Assembly: GCF_051401765.1 (NCBI RefSeq)
Contig: NW_027480449.1
Location: 4,154,001 to 4,218,000 of the forward strand
Origin: Calliopsis andreniformis
Taxonomy: Eukaryota > Arthropoda > Insecta > Hymenoptera > Andrenidae
Length of the DNA stretch: 64,000 nucleotides
Direction: 5' to 3'
Below are positions 12,870-27,070 of this stretch, piece after piece (position 1 is the first letter of the stretch; every line of letters begins with the position of its first letter). The translations under genes were made by a program, and so were the position numbers. The notes beneath the pieces are model-generated. The model had not been told where the DNA came from, made no database searches, and saw only the letters and a program-made list of their open reading frames with translations.

Positions 12870-14830
12870 GATTGAGGGTTATGGATTCAGGACGAGGACT
12901 GAGGGTTGAGTATTGATGTTTGAGGTCTGAGGATTGAGGATAGAGGATTGAGAATTGAGGATTGAGGATTGAGGATTGAAGGTTGAGGATTGGGTATTGA
13001 GGATTGAAGAATGAGGACTGTGGATTGAGGATTGAGGATTGAGGATTGAAGATTGAGTATTGAGGATTGAAGATTGAAGATTGAGGATTGAGGATTGAGG
13101 ATTGAGGATTGAGGATTGAGGATTGAGGATTGATGATTGAGGATTGAGGATTGAAGATTGAGTATTGAGGATTGAAGATTGAGGATTGAGGATTGACGAT
13201 TGAGGATTGAGGATTGAGGACTGAGGATTGAGGATTGAGGATTGAGGATTGAGGATTGAGGATTGAGGATTGAAGATTGAGTATTGAGGATTGAAGATTG
13301 AGGATTTTGGATTGAGGATTGAGGATTGAGTATTGAAGATTGAGGATTGGGGATTGAGGACTGACGATTGAGGATTGAGTATTGAGGATTGAGAATTGAG
13401 GATTGAGGATTGAGGATTGAGGATTGAGGATTGAGGATTGAGGATTGACGATTGAGGATTGAGGATTGAGGACTGAGGATTGAGGATTGAGGATTGAGGA
13501 TTGAGAATTGAGGATTGAGGATTGAAGATTGAGTATTGAGGATTGAAGATTGGGAATTGAGGATTGAGGATTGAGGATTGAAGATGAGGGCTGAGGGTTG
13601 AGGATTGAGGTTTGAGGACTGAGGATTGAGGATTGAGGATTGAGAGCTGAGGATTGAGGTTTGAGGATTGAAGATTGAGGATTGGGTGTTGAGGATTGAA
13701 GAATGAGCATTGACGATTGAGGATTGAGGATTGAGGATTGAAGATTGAGGATTGAGGATTGAGGATTGAGGTTTGAGGATTGAAGATTGAATATTGATGA
13801 TTGAAGGTTGAGGATTGAGGATTGAGGGTTATGGATTCAGGACGAGGACTGAGGGTTGAGTATTGATGTTTGAGGTCTGAGGATTGAGGATAGAGGATTG
13901 AGAATTGAGGATTGAGGATTGAGGATTGAAGATTGAGGATTGGGTATTGAGGATTGAAGAATGAGGACTGAGGATTGAGGATTGAGGATTGAGGATTGAG
14001 TATTGAGGATTGAAGATTGAGGATTGAGGATTGAGGATTGAGGATTGAGGATTGAGGATTGAGGATTAACGATTGATGTTTGAGGTCTGAGGATTGAGGA
14101 TAGAGGATTGAGAATTGAGGATTGAGGATTGAGGATTGAGGATTGAGGATTGAGGATTCAGGATTGAGGATTCAGGATTCAGGATTCAGGATTGTGGTTC
14201 GAGGACAGAGGATTGAGGCTTGAGGATTGAGGATTGAGGATTGAGGATTGAGGATTGAGGATTGAGGATTTAAGATTGAGGGTTGGGTATTGAGGATTGA
14301 ACATTGAGGATTGAGGATAGAGGATTGAGGGTTGAGGACTGAAGATTGAATATTGATGATTGAAGATTGAGGATTGGGGATAGAGGGATGTGGATTGGGG
14401 ACCAGGACTGAGGGTTGAATATTGACGTTTGAGGTCTGAGGATTGAGGATTGAGGATTGAGAATTGAGGATTGAGGATTGAGGATTGAAGATTGAGGATT
14501 GGGTATTGAGGATTGAAGAATGAGGATTGAGGATTGAGGATTGAGGCCTGAGGATTGAGAATTGAGAACTGAGGATGAGGACTGAGGGCTGAGGGTTGAG
14601 GTTTGAGGAATGAGGATTGGGGGTTGAGGATTGAGGATTGAGGATTGAGGATTGAGGATTGAGTACTGAAGATTGAGTATTGATGACTGAGGATTGAGGA
14701 TTGAGGATTGTGTATTGAGGGTTGAGGATTGAGGATTGAAGATTGAGTATTGAGGATTGAAGGTTGAGGATTGAGTATAGAGGATCGAGGATTGAGAATG
14801 AGGGCTGAGGGTTGAGGATTGAGTGTTATG
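12870..14830 (+). repeat. Diverged relative of the 3,624-bp unit interior
   Basis: Follows 29329-31280 and 32953-34904 at offsets near 16,459 and 20,083, for example AGGATTTTGG at 13301, 29760 and 33384. Block order is the same but substitutions and small indels are more frequent than between the two 3,624-bp copies, so it is an older copy. Confidence 0.75.
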
Positions 14831-16034
14831 GATTCAGGACGAGGACTGCGGGTTGAGTATTGACGTTTGAGGCCTGAGGATTGAGGATAGAGGATTGAGA
14901 ATTGAGGATTGAGGATTGAGGATTGTGGATTCAGGATTGAGGATTCAGGATTGAGGATTCAGGATTGTGGTTCGAGGACAGAGGATTGAGGCTTGAGGAT
15001 TGAGGATTGAGGATTGAGAATTGAGGATTGAGGATTGAGGATTGAGGATTGAGGATTGAGGATTGAGGATTGAGGACTGAGGGCTGAAGATTGAGGATTC
15101 AGGGTTGAGGATTCAGAACTGAGGTTTGAGGACTGAGGATTGAGAATTGATGATTGAGGATTGAGGATTGAGGATTGAGGATTGAAGATTCAGTATTGAG
15201 GATTGAAGATTGAGGATTGAGGTTTGAGGATTGAGGATTGAGGATTGAGGATTCAGGAATGAGGATTCAGGATTGAGGATTCAGGATTGTGGTTCGAGGA
15301 CAGAGGATTGAGGCTTGAGGATTGAGGATTGAGGATTGACGATTGAGGATTGAGGATTGAGGATTGAACATTGAGGATTGAGGATTGAGGATTGAGGATT
15401 GAGTATTGGGGATTGCGGATTGAACATTGAGGATTGAGGATTGAGGATTGAGGACTGAAGATTGAATATTGATGATTGAAGATTGATGATTGAGGATTGA
15501 GAGTTGTGGATTGAGGACGAGGGCTGAGGGTTGAGTATTGATGTCTGAGGTCTGAGGATTGAGGATTGAGGATTGAGAATTGAGGATTGAGGATTGAGGA
15601 TTGGGGATTGAGGATTGAGGATCGAGGATTGAAGATTGAAGATTGGGTATTGAGGATTGAACATTTAGTATTGAGGATTGAGGATTGAGGATTGAGGATT
15701 GAGGATTGAAGATTGAATATTGACGATTGAAGGTTGAGGATTGAGGATTGAGTGTTATGGATTCAGGACGAGGACTGCGGGTTGAGTATTGATGTTTGAG
15801 GTCTGAGGATTGAGGATAGAGGATTGAGAATTGAGGATTGAGGATTGAGGATTGAAGATTGAGGATTGGGTATTGAGGATTGAAGAATGAGGACTGTGGA
15901 TTGAGGATTGAGGATTGAGGATTGAAGATTGAGTATTGAGGATTGAAGGTTGAGGATTGAGGATTGAGGATTGAGGATTGAGGATTGAGGATTGAGGATT
16001 GATGATTGAGGATTGAGGATTGAACATTGAGGAC

Positions 16035-16174
16035 TGAGTGTTGAGGGTTGAGTGATGAGAATTGATGTTTGTGGATAGAGATTTGAAGATCGCAGATTGG
16101 TTGTTGAGTATTGAAAACTGTGAATTGAGGATATTCTATTGGGGATTGAGGATTGACAACTGATTCTTGAGGAC
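16035..16174 (+). repeat. 140-bp divergent island, type A
   Basis: Type A with the GATCGCAG sub-variant. It is followed by ACTGATGATTGTAGATTG, a private variant of the post-island flank. Confidence 0.9.
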
Positions 16175-16628
16175 TGAGGGCTGAAGATTGAGGATTCAGG
16201 ATTGAGGATTCAGAATTGTGGTTTGAGGACTGATGATTGTAGATTGAAGGTTCAGTATTGGGGGTTGATGATTGAGGATTGAGGATTGAGGATTGAGGAT
16301 GAGGGCTGAGGGTTGAAGATTGAGGTCTGAGGACTCAGGACTGAGGATTGAGGATTGAGAATTGAGGATCGAGGATTGAGGATTGAAGATTGAGGATGGG
16401 GTATTGAGGATTGAAGAGTGAGGATGGAGGATGGGCGATTGAGGATTGAGGGTTGAAGATTGAGTATTCAGGATTGGAAATTGACGATTGAGGATTGAGG
16501 ATTGAGAATCGAGGATTGAGGATTGAGGATTGAGGATTGAAGATTGAGTATTGTGGATTGAAGATTGAGGATTGAGGAATGAGGATTGAGGATTGAGGAT
16601 TGAGAATTGTAGATTGAGGATTGGGGAC

Positions 16629-16768
16629 TGAGTGTTGAGGGTTGAGTGATGAGGATTGATGTTTGTGGATAGAGATTTGAAGATTGCAGATTGAGTATTG
16701 AGTATTGAAACCTGTGAATTGAGGATATTCTATTGAGGATAGAGGATTGACAACTGATTGTTGAGGAC
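16629..16768 (+). repeat. 140-bp divergent island, type B
   Basis: Starts 594 bp after the type A copy at 16035. Private change TTGAGGATAGAGGATTGACAA inside the right half, where other B copies have GATTGAGG. Confidence 0.9.
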
Positions 16769-19700
16769 TGAGGGCTGAAGATTGAGGATTCAGGGTTGAG
16801 GATTCAGAATTGAGGTTTGAGGACTGAGGATTGAGGATTCAGGATTGAGGATTCAGGATTGAGGATTCAGGATTGTGGTTCGAGGACAGAGGATTGAGGC
16901 TTGAGGATTGAGGATTGAGGATTGATGATTGAGGATTGAGGATTGAGGATTGAGGATTGAACATTGAGGATTGAGGATTGAAGATTGAGTATTGAGGATT
17001 GAAGATTGAGGATTGAGGATTGACGATTGAGGATTGAGGATTGAGGATTGAGGATTGAGGATTGATGTTTGAGGTCTGAGTATTGAATATTGATGATTGA
17101 AGATTGATGATTGAGGATTGAGAGTTGTGGATTGAGGACGAGGACTGAGGGTTGAGTATTGATGTCTGAGGTCTGAGGATTGAGGATTGAGGATTGAGAA
17201 TTGAGGATTGAGGATTGAGGATTGGGGATTGAGGATTGAGGATCGAGGATTGAAGATTGAAGATTGGGTATTGAGGGTTGAACATTGAGTATTGAGGATT
17301 GAGGTTTGAGGATTGAGGATTGAGGATTGAATATTGAATATTGATGATTGAAGGTTGAGGATTGAGGATTGAGGGTTATGGATTCAGGACGAGGACTGAG
17401 GGTTGAGTATTGATGTTTGAGGTCTGAGGATTGAGGATAGAGGATTGAGAATTGAGGATTGAGGATTGAGGATTGAAGGTTGAGGATTGGGTATTGAGGA
17501 TTGAAGAATGAGGACTGTGGATTGAGGATTGAGGATTGAAGATTGAGTATTGAGGATTGAAGATTGAGGATTGAGGATTGAGGATAGAGGATTGAGGATT
17601 GAGGATTGAGGATTGAAGATTGAGTATTGAGGATTGAAGATTGAGGATTGAGGATTGACGATTGAGGATTGAGGATTGAGGACTGAGGATTGAGGATTGA
17701 GGATTGAGGATTGAGGATTGAGGATTGAGGATTGAAGATTGAGTATTGAGGATTGAAGATTGAGGATTTTGGATTGAGGATTGAGGATTGAGTATTGAAG
17801 ATTGAGGATTGGGGATTGAGGACTGACGATTGAGGATTGAGTATTGAGGATTGAGAATTGAGGATTGAGGATAGAGGATTGAGGATTGAGGATTGAGGAT
17901 TGAGGATTGACGATTGAGGATTGAGGATTGAGGACTGAGGATTGAGGATTGAGGATTGAGGATTGAGAATTGAGGATTGAGAATTGAAGATTGAGTATTG
18001 AGGATTGAAGATTGGGAATTGAGGATTGAGGATTGAGGATTGAAGATGAGGGCTGAGGGTTGAGGATTGAGGTTTGAGGACTGAGGATTGAGGATTGAGG
18101 ATTGAGAGTTGAGGATTGAGGATTGAAGATTCAGTATTGAGGATTGAAGATTGAGGATTGAGGTTTGAGGATTGAGGATTGAGGATTGAGGATTCAGGAA
18201 TGAGGATTCAGGATTGAGGATTCAGGATTGTGGTTCGAGGACAGAGGATTGAGGCTTGAGGATTGAGGATTGAGGATTGACGATTGAGGATTGAGGATTG
18301 AGGATTGAACATTGAGGATTGAGGATTGAGGATTGAGGATTGAGTATTGGGGATTGCGGATTGAACATTGAGGATTGAGGATTGAGGATTGAGGACTGAA
18401 GATTGAATATTGATGATTGAAGATTGATGATTGAGGATTGAGAGTTGTGGATTGAGGACGAGGACTGAGGGTTGAGTATTGATGTCTGAGGTCTGAGGAT
18501 TGAGGATTGAGGATTGAGAATTGAGGATTGAGGATTGGGGATTGAGGATTGAGGATCGAGGATTGAAGATTGAAGATTTTGTATTGAGGATTGAACATTG
18601 AGTATTGAGGTTTGAGGATTGAGGATTGAGGATTGAGGATTGAGGATTGAGGATTGGGGATTGAGGATTGAGGATCGAGGATTGAAGATTGAAGATTGGG
18701 TATTGAGGATTGAACATTGAGTATTGAGGTTTGAGGATTGAGGATTGAGGATTGAGGATTGAAGATTGAATATTGACGATTGAAGGTTGAGGATTGAGGA
18801 TTGAGTGTTATGGATTCAGGACGAGGACTGCGGGTTGAGTATTGATGTTTGAGGTCTGAGGATTGAGGATAGAGGATTGAGAATTGAGGATTGAGGATTG
18901 AGGATTGTGGATTCAGGATTGAGGATTCAGGATTGAGGATTCAGGATTGTGGTTCGAGGACAGAGGATTGAGGCTTGAGGATTGAGGATTGAGGATTGAG
19001 AATTGAGGATTGAGGATTGAGGATTGAGGATTGAGGATTGAGGATTGAGGATTGAGGACTGAGGGATGAAGATTGAGGATTCAGGGTTGAGGATTCAGAA
19101 TTGAGGTTTGAGGACTGAGGATTGAGAATTGATGATTGAGGATTGAGGATTGAGGATTGAGGATTGAAGATTCAGTATTGAGGATTGAAGATTGAGGATT
19201 GAGGTTTGAGGATTGAGGATTGAGGATTGAGGATTCAGGAATGAGGATTCAGGATTGAGGATTCAGGATTGTGGTTCGAGGACAGAGGATTGAGGCTTGA
19301 GGATTGAGGATTGAGGATTGACGATTGAGGATTGAGGATTGAGGATTGAACATTGAGGATTGAGGATTGAGGATTGAGGATTGAGTATTGGGGATTGCGG
19401 ATTGAACATTGAGGATTGAGGATTGAGGATTGAGGACTGAAGATTGAATATTGATGATTGAAGATTGATGATTGAGGATTGAGAGTTGTGGATTGAGGAC
19501 GAGGACTGAGGGTTGATTATTGATGTCTGAGGTCTGAGGATTGAGGATTGAGGATTGAGAATTGAGGATTGAGGATTGAGGATTGGGGATTGAGGATTGA
19601 GGATCGAGGATTGAAGATTGAAGATTGGGTATTGAGGATTGAATATTGAGTATTGAGGATTGAGGATTGAGGATTGAGGATTGAGGATTGAAGATTGAAT

Positions 19701-20016
19701 ATTGACGATTGAAGGTTGAGGATTGAGGATTGAGTGTTATGGATTCAGGACGAGGACTGCGGGTTGAGTATTGATGTTTGAGGTCTGAGGATTGAGGATA
19801 GAGGATTGAGAGTTGAGGATTGAGGATTGAGGATTGAAGATTGAGGATTGGGTATTGAGGATTGAAGAATGAGGACTGTGGATTGAGGATTGAGGATTGA
19901 GGATTGAAGATTGAGTATTGAGGATTGAAGGTTGAGGATTGAGGATTGAGGATTGAGGATTGAGGATTGAGGATTGAGGATTGATGATTGAGGATTGAGG
20001 ATTGAACATTGAGGAC

Positions 20017-20156
20017 TGAGTGTTGAGGGTTGAGTGATGAGAATTGATGTTTGTGGATAGAGATTTGAAGATCGCAGATTGGTTGTTGAGTATTGAAAAC
20101 TGTGAATTGAGGATATTCTATTGGGGATTGAGGATTGACAACTGATTCTTGAGGAC
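20017..20156 (+). repeat. 140-bp divergent island, type A
   Basis: GATCGCAG sub-variant of type A, 9,249 bp from its twin at 10768. Both are preceded by the unit TTGAGAGTTGAGG in the upstream block, where the 16035 copy has GAGAATTG. Confidence 0.9.
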
Positions 20157-20610
20157 TGAGGGCTGAAGATTGAGGATTCAGGATTGAGGATTCAGAATTG
20201 TGGTTTGAGGACTGAGGATTGTAGATTGAAGATTCAGTATTGGGGGTTGAGGATTGAGGATTGAGGATTGAGGATTGAGGATGAGGGCTGAGGGTTGAAG
20301 ATTGAGGTCTGAGGACTCAGGACTGAGGATTGAGGATTGAGAATTGAGGATCGAGGATTGAGGATTGAAGATTGAGGATGGGGTATTGAGGATTGAAGAA
20401 TGAGGATGGAGGATGGGCGATTGAGGATTGAGGGTTGAAGATTGAGTATTCAGGATTGGAAATTGACGATTGAGGATTGAGGATTGAGGATCGAGGATTG
20501 AGGATTGAGGATTGGGGATTGAAGATTGAGTATTGTGGATTGAAGATTGAGGATTGAGGATTGAGGATTGAGGATTGAGGATTGAGAATTGAAGATTGAG
20601 GATTGGGGAC

Positions 20611-20750
20611 TGAGTGTTGAGGGTTGAGTGATGAGGATTGATGTTTGTGGATAGAGATTTGAAGATTGCAGATTGAGTATTGAGTATTGAAACCTGTGAA
20701 TTGAGGATATTCTATTGAGGATTGAGGATTGACAACTGATTGTTGAGGAC
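20611..20750 (+). repeat. 140-bp divergent island, type B
   Basis: Starts 594 bp after the type A copy at 20017 and 9,249 bp from the B copy at 11362. Confidence 0.9.
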
Positions 20751-22605
20751 TGAGGGCTGAAGATTGAGGATTCAGGGTTGAGGATTCAGAATTGAGGTTT
20801 GAGGACTGAGGATTGAGGATTCAGGATTGAGGATTCAGGATTGAGGATTCAGGATTGTGGTTCGAGGACAGAGGATTGAGGGTTGAGTATTGATGTCTGA
20901 GGTCTGAGGATTGAGGATTGAGGATTGAGAATTGGGGATTGAGGATTGAGGATTGGGGATTGAGGATTGAGGATCGAGGATTGAACATTGAAGATTGGTT
21001 ATTGAGGGTTGAACATTGAGTATTGAGGATTGAGGTTTGAGGATTGAGGATTGAGGATTGAATATTGAATATTGATGATTGAAGGTTGAGGATTGAGGAT
21101 TGAGGGTTATGGATTCAGGACGAGGACTGAGGGTTGAGTATTGACGTTTGAGGTCTGAGGATTGAGGATAGAGGATTGAGAATTGAGGATTGAGGATTGA
21201 GGATTGAAGGTTGAGGATTGGGTATTGAGGATTGAAGAATGAGGACTGTGGATTGAGGATTGAGGATTGAGGATTGAAGATGAGGGCTGAGGGTTGAGGA
21301 TTGAGGTTTGAGGACTGAGGATTGAGGATTGAGGGTTGAGAGTTGAGGATTGAGGGTTGAGGATTGAAGATTGAGGATTGGGTGTTGAGGATTGAAGAAT
21401 GAGCATTGACGATTGAGGATTGAGGATTGAGGATTGAAGATTGAGGATTGAGGATTGAGGTTTGAGGATTGAAGATTGAATATTGATGATTGAAGGTTGA
21501 GGATTGAGGATTGAGGGTTATGGATTCAGGACGAGGACTGAGGGTTGAGTATTGATGTTTGAGGTCTGAGGATTGAGGATTGAGGATTGAGGATTGAGGA
21601 TTTAAGATTGAGGATTGGGTATTGAGGATTGAACATTGAGGATTGAGGATTGAGGATTGAGGGTTGAGGACTGAAGATTGAATACTGATGATTGAAGATT
21701 GAGGATTGGGGATAGAGGGATGTGGATTGTGGACAAGGACTGAGGGTTGAATATTGACGTTTGAGGTCTGAGGATTGAGGATTGAGGATTGAGAATTGAG
21801 GATTGAGGATTGAGAATTGAGGATTGAGGATTGAGGATTGAAGATTGAGGATTGGGTATTGAGGATTGAAGAATGAGGATTGAGGATTGAGGATTGAGGC
21901 CTGAGGATTGAGAATTGAGAACTGAGGATGAGGACTGAGGGCTGTGGGTTGAGGTTTGAGGAATGAGGATTGGGGGTTGAGGATTGAGGATTGAGGATTG
22001 AGGATTGAGGATTGAGTACTGAAGATTGAGTATTGATGACTGAGGATTGAGGATTGAGGATTGTGTATTGAGGGCTGAGGATTGAGGATTGAAGATTGAG
22101 TATTGAGGATTGAAGATTGAGGATTGAGTATAGAGGATCGAGGATTGAGAATGAGGGCTGAGGGTTGAGGATTGAGGGTTGTAGATTCAGGACGAGGACT
22201 GAGGGTTGAGTATTGACGTTTGAGGCCTGAGGATTAAGGATAGAGGATTGAGAATTGAGGATTGAGGATTGGGGATTGAAGATTGAGGATTGAGGATTGA
22301 GGATTGAGGATTGAGGATTGAGGATTGAGGATTGCGGATTGAAGATTGAGGATTGAGGATTGAGTATTAAACGTTGAGTATTGAGGATTGAAGATTGAGG
22401 ATTGATGATTGAGGATTGAGGATTGAGGATTGAGGATTGAGTATTGAAGATTGAGGATTGATGATTGAGGATTGAGGATTGAGGATTGAGGATTGAGTAT
22501 TGGCGATTGAGGATTGAAGATTGAGTATTGAGGATTGAGGATTAATGATTGAGTATTGAGGATTGAAGATTGAGAATTGAAGATTGAGTATTGAACATTG
22601 AGGAC

Positions 22606-22745
22606 TGAGTGTTGAGGGTTGAGTGATGAGAATTGATGTTTGTGGATAGAGATTTAAAGATTGCAGATTGGGTGTTGAGTATTGAAAACTGTGAATTGAG
22701 GATATTCTATTGGGGATTGAGGATTGACAACTGATTCTTGAGGAC
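22606..22745 (+). repeat. 140-bp divergent island, type A (TTTAAAG subtype)
   Basis: A-type right half (TATTGGGG, CTGATTCTTG) with the left-half changes ATTTAAAGATTGCAG and GATTGGGTGTTGAG. These are shared with the islands at 35427, 39583 and 43941, which adds the change CTGATACTTG; this copy may therefore represent their precursor state. Confidence 0.9.
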
Positions 22746-25700
22746 TGAGGGCTGAAGATTGAGGATTCAGTATTGAGGATTCAGGATTGTGGTTTGAGGA
22801 CAGAGGATTGAGGATTGAGGTTTGAAGATTAAGGATTGAGGATTGAGGATCGAGGATTGAGTATTGGGGATTGCGGATTGAACATTGAGGATTGAGGATT
22901 GAGGATTGAGGACTGAAGATTGAATATTGATGATTGAAGATTGATGATTGAGGATTGAGAGTTGTGGATTGAGGACGAGGACTGAGGGTTGAGTATTGAT
23001 GTCTGAGGTCTGAGGATTGAGGATTGAGGATTGAGAATTGAGGATTGAGGATTGAGGATTGGGGATTGAGGATTGAGGATCGAGGATTGAAGATTGAAGA
23101 TTGGGTATTGAGGATTGAACATTGAGTATTGAGGATTGAGGATTGAGGATTGAGGATTGAGGATTGAAGATTGAATATTGACGATTGAAGGTTGAGGATT
23201 GAGGATTGAGTGTTATGGATTCAGGACGAGGACTGCGGGTTGAGTATTGATGTTTGAGGTCTGAGGATTGAGGATAGAGGATTGAGAATTGAGGATTGAG
23301 GATTGAGGATTGTGGATTCAGGATTGAAGATTCAGTATTGAGGATTGAAGATTGGGGATTGAGGTTTGAGGATTGAGGATTGAGGATTGAGGATTCAGGA
23401 ATGAGGATTCAGGATTGAGGATTCAGGATTGTGGTTCGAGGACAGAGGATTGAGGCTTGAGGATTGAGGATTGAGTATTGACGATTGAGGATTGAGGATT
23501 GAGGATTGAACATTGAGGATTGAGGATTGAGGATTGAGGATTGAGTATTGGGGATTGCGGATTGAACATTGAGGATTGAGGATTGAGGATTGAGGACTGA
23601 AGATTGAATCTTGATGATTGAAGATTGATGATTGAGGATTGAGAGTTGTGGATTGAGGACGAGGACTGAGGGTTGAGTATTGATGTCTGAGGTCTGAGGA
23701 TTGAGGATTGAGGATTGAGAATTGAGGATTGAGGATTGAGGATTGGGGATTGAGGATTGAGGATCGAGGATTGAAGATTGAAGATTGGGTATTGAGGGTT
23801 GAAAATTTAGTATTGAGGATTGAGGATTGAGGATTGAGGATTGAGGATTGAAGATTGAATATTGACGATTGAAGGTTGAGGATTGAGGATTGAGTGTTAT
23901 GGATTCAGGAAGAGGACTGCGGGTTGAGTATTGATGTTTGAGGTCTGAGGATTGAGGATAGAGGATTGAGAATTGAGGATTGAGGATTAAGGATTGAAGG
24001 TTGAGGATTGGGTATTGCGGATTGAAGAATGAGGACTGTGGATTGAGGACTGAGGATTGAGGATTGAAGATTGAGTATTGAGGATTGAAGATTGAGGATT
24101 GAGGATTGAGGATTGAGGATTGAGGATTGAGGATTGAGGATTGAGGATTGAAGATTGAGTATTGAGGATTGAAGATTGAGGATTGAGGATTGACGATTGA
24201 GGATTGAGGATTGAGGACTGAGGATTGAGGATTGAGGATTGAGGATTGAGGATTGAGGGTTGAGGATTGAGGTTTGAGGACTGAGGATTGAGGATTGAGG
24301 ATTGAGAGTTGAGGATTGAGGATTGAGGATTGAAGATTCAGTATTGAGGATTGAAGATTGAGGATTGAGGTTTGAGGATTGAGGATTGAGGATTGAGGAT
24401 TCAGGAATGAAGATTCAGGATTGAGGATTCAGGATTGTGGTTCGAGGACAGAGGATTGAGGCTTGAGGATTGAGTATTGAGGATTGACGATTGAGGATTG
24501 AGGATTGAGGATTGAACATTGAGGATTGAGGATTGAGGATTGAGGATTGAGTATTGGGGATTGCGGATTGAACATTGAGGATTGAGGATTGAGGATTGAG
24601 GACTGAAGATTGAATATTGATGATTGAAGATTGATGATTGAGGATTGAGAGTTGTGGATTGAGGACGAGGACTGAGGGTTGAGTATTGATGTCTGAGGTC
24701 TGAGGATTGAGGATTGAGGATTGAGAATTGAGGATTGAGGATTGAGGATTGGGGATTGAGGATTGAGGATCGAGGATTGAAGATTGAAGATTGGGTATTG
24801 AGGATTGAACATTGAGTATTGAGGATTGAGGATTGAGGATTGAGGATTGAGGATTGAAGATTGAATATTGACGATTGAAGGTTGAGGATTGAGGATTGAG
24901 TGTTATTGGTTCAGGACGAGGACTGCGGGTTGAGTATTGATGTTTGAGGTCTGAGGATTGAGGATAGAGGATTGAGAATTGAGGATTGAGGATTGAGGAT
25001 TGTGGATTCAGGATTGAGGATTCAGGATTGAGGATTCAGGATTGTGGTTCGAGGACAGAGGATTGAGGCTTGAGGATTCAGGATTGAGGATTGAGGATTG
25101 AGGATTGAGGATTGAGGATTGAGGATTGAGGGTTGAGGATTGAGGATTGAGGACTGAGGGCTGAAGATTGAGGATTCAGGGTTGAGGATTCAGAATTGAG
25201 GTTTGAGGACTGAGGATTGAGAATTGATGATTGAGGATTGAGGATTGAGGATTGAGGATTGAAGATTCAGTATTGAGGATTGAAGATTGAGGATTGAGGT
25301 TTGAGGATTGAGGATTGAGGATTGAGGATTCAGGAATGAGGATTCAGGATTGAGGATTCAGGATTGTGGTTCGAGGACAGAGGATTGAGGCTTGAGGATT
25401 GAGGATTGAGGATTGACGATTGAGGATTGAGGATTGAGGATTGAACATTGAGGATTGAGGATTGAGGATTGAGGATTGAGTATTGGGGATTGCGGATTGA
25501 ACATTGAGGATTGAGGATTGAGGATTGAGGACTGAAGATTGAATATTGATGATTGAAGATTGATGATTGAGGATTGAGAGTTGTGGATTGAGGACGAGGA
25601 CTGAGGGTTGAGTATTGATGTCTGAGGTCTGAGGATTGAGGATTGAGGATTGAGAATTGAGGATTGAGGATTGAGGATTGGGGATTGAGGATTGAGGATC

Positions 25701-26397
25701 GAGGATTGAAGATTGAAGATTGGGTATTGAGGATTGAATATTGAGTATTGAGGATTGAGGATTGAGGATTGAGGATTGAGGATTGAAGATTGAATATTGA
25801 CGATTGAAGGTTGAGGATTGAGGATTGAGTGTTATGGATTCAGGACGAGGACTGCGGGTTGAGTATTGATGTTTGAGGTCTGAGGATTGAGGATAGAGGA
25901 TTGAGAATTGAGGATTGAGGATTGAGGATTGAAGATTGAGGATTGGGTATTGAGGATTGAAGAATGAGGACTGTGGATTGAGGATTGAGGATTGAGGATT
26001 GAAGATTGAGTATTGAGGATTGAAGGTTGAGGATTGAGGATTGAGGATTGAGGATTGAGGATGAGGGCTGAGGGTTGAAGATTGAGGTCTGAGGACTCAG
26101 GACTGAGGATTGAGGATTGAGAATTGAGGATCGAGGATTGAGGATTGAAGATTGAGGATGGGGTATTGAGGATTGAAGAATGAGGATGGAGGATGGGCGA
26201 TTGAGGATTGAGGGTTGAAGATTGAGTATTCAGGATTGGAAATTGACGATTGAGGATTGAGGATTGAGGATCGAGGATTGAGGATTGAGGATTGAGGATT
26301 GAAGATTGAGTATTGTGGATTGAAGATTGAGGATTGAGGATTGAGGATTGAGGATTGAGGATTGAGGATTGAGAATTGAAGATTGAGGATTGGGGAC

Positions 26398-26537
26398 TGA
26401 GTGTTGAGGGTTGAGTGATGAGGATTGATGTTTGTGGATAGAGATTTGAAGATTGGAGATTGAGTATTGAGTATTGAAACCTGTGAATTGAGGATATTCT
26501 ATTGAGGATTGAGGATTGACAACTGATTGTTGAGGAC
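26398..26537 (+). repeat. 140-bp divergent island, type B
   Basis: Type B with a private GATTGGAGATTG in place of GATTGCAGATTG. No A island precedes it within 3.7 kb; the upstream block joins directly from a non-island segment. Confidence 0.9.
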
Positions 26538-26999
26538 TGAGGGCTGAAGATTGAGGATTCAGGGTTGAGGATTCAGAATTGAGGTTTGAGGACTGAGGAT
26601 TGAGGATTCAGGATTGAGGATTCAGGATTGAGGATTCAGGATTGTGGTTCGAGGACAGAGGATTGAGGGTTGAGTATTGATGTCTGAGGTCTGAGGATTG
26701 AGGATTGAGGATTGAGAATTGAGGATTGAGGATTGAGGATAGAGGATTGAGAATTGAGGATTGAGGATTGAGGATTGAAGATTGAGGATTGGGTATTGAG
26801 GATTGAAGAATGAGGACTGAGGATTGAGGATTGAGGATTGAGGATTGAGTATTGAGGATTGAAGATTGAGGATTGAGGATTGAGGATTGAGGATTGAGGA
26901 TTGAGGATTGAGGATTGAGGATTGAGGATTGATGTTTGAGGTCTGAGGATTGAGGATAGAGGATTGAGAATTGAGGATTGAGGATTGAGGATTGAGGAT

Positions 27000-27070
27000 T
27001 GAGGATTGAGGATTCAGGATTGAGGATTCAGGATTCAGGATTCAGGATTGTGGTTCGCGGACAGAGGATT
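27000..27070 (+). repeat. TTCAGG landmark block (one representative of many)
   Basis: Alternating TTCAGGA and TTGAGGA units followed by TTGTGGTTCG and GGACAGAGG, then usually TTGAGGCTTGAGG. This block recurs dozens of times (for example near 2690, 4050, 7650, 14190, 20850, 34260, 46400, 51710 and 59540). On the minus strand each TTCAGG supplies a TGA in one frame, which is why many minus-strand reading frames end here. This copy has the private form TTCGCGGACAG. Confidence 0.8.

Larger units (their letters stand above)
18902..20879 (+). repeat. Dispersed duplication, about 2 kb, copy 2
   Basis: Counterpart of 9674-11630. The two part company after the CGAGGACAGAGG unit: copy 1 continues with TTGAGGCTTGAGG, this one with TTGAGGGTTGAGTATTG. 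Confidence 0.82.
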
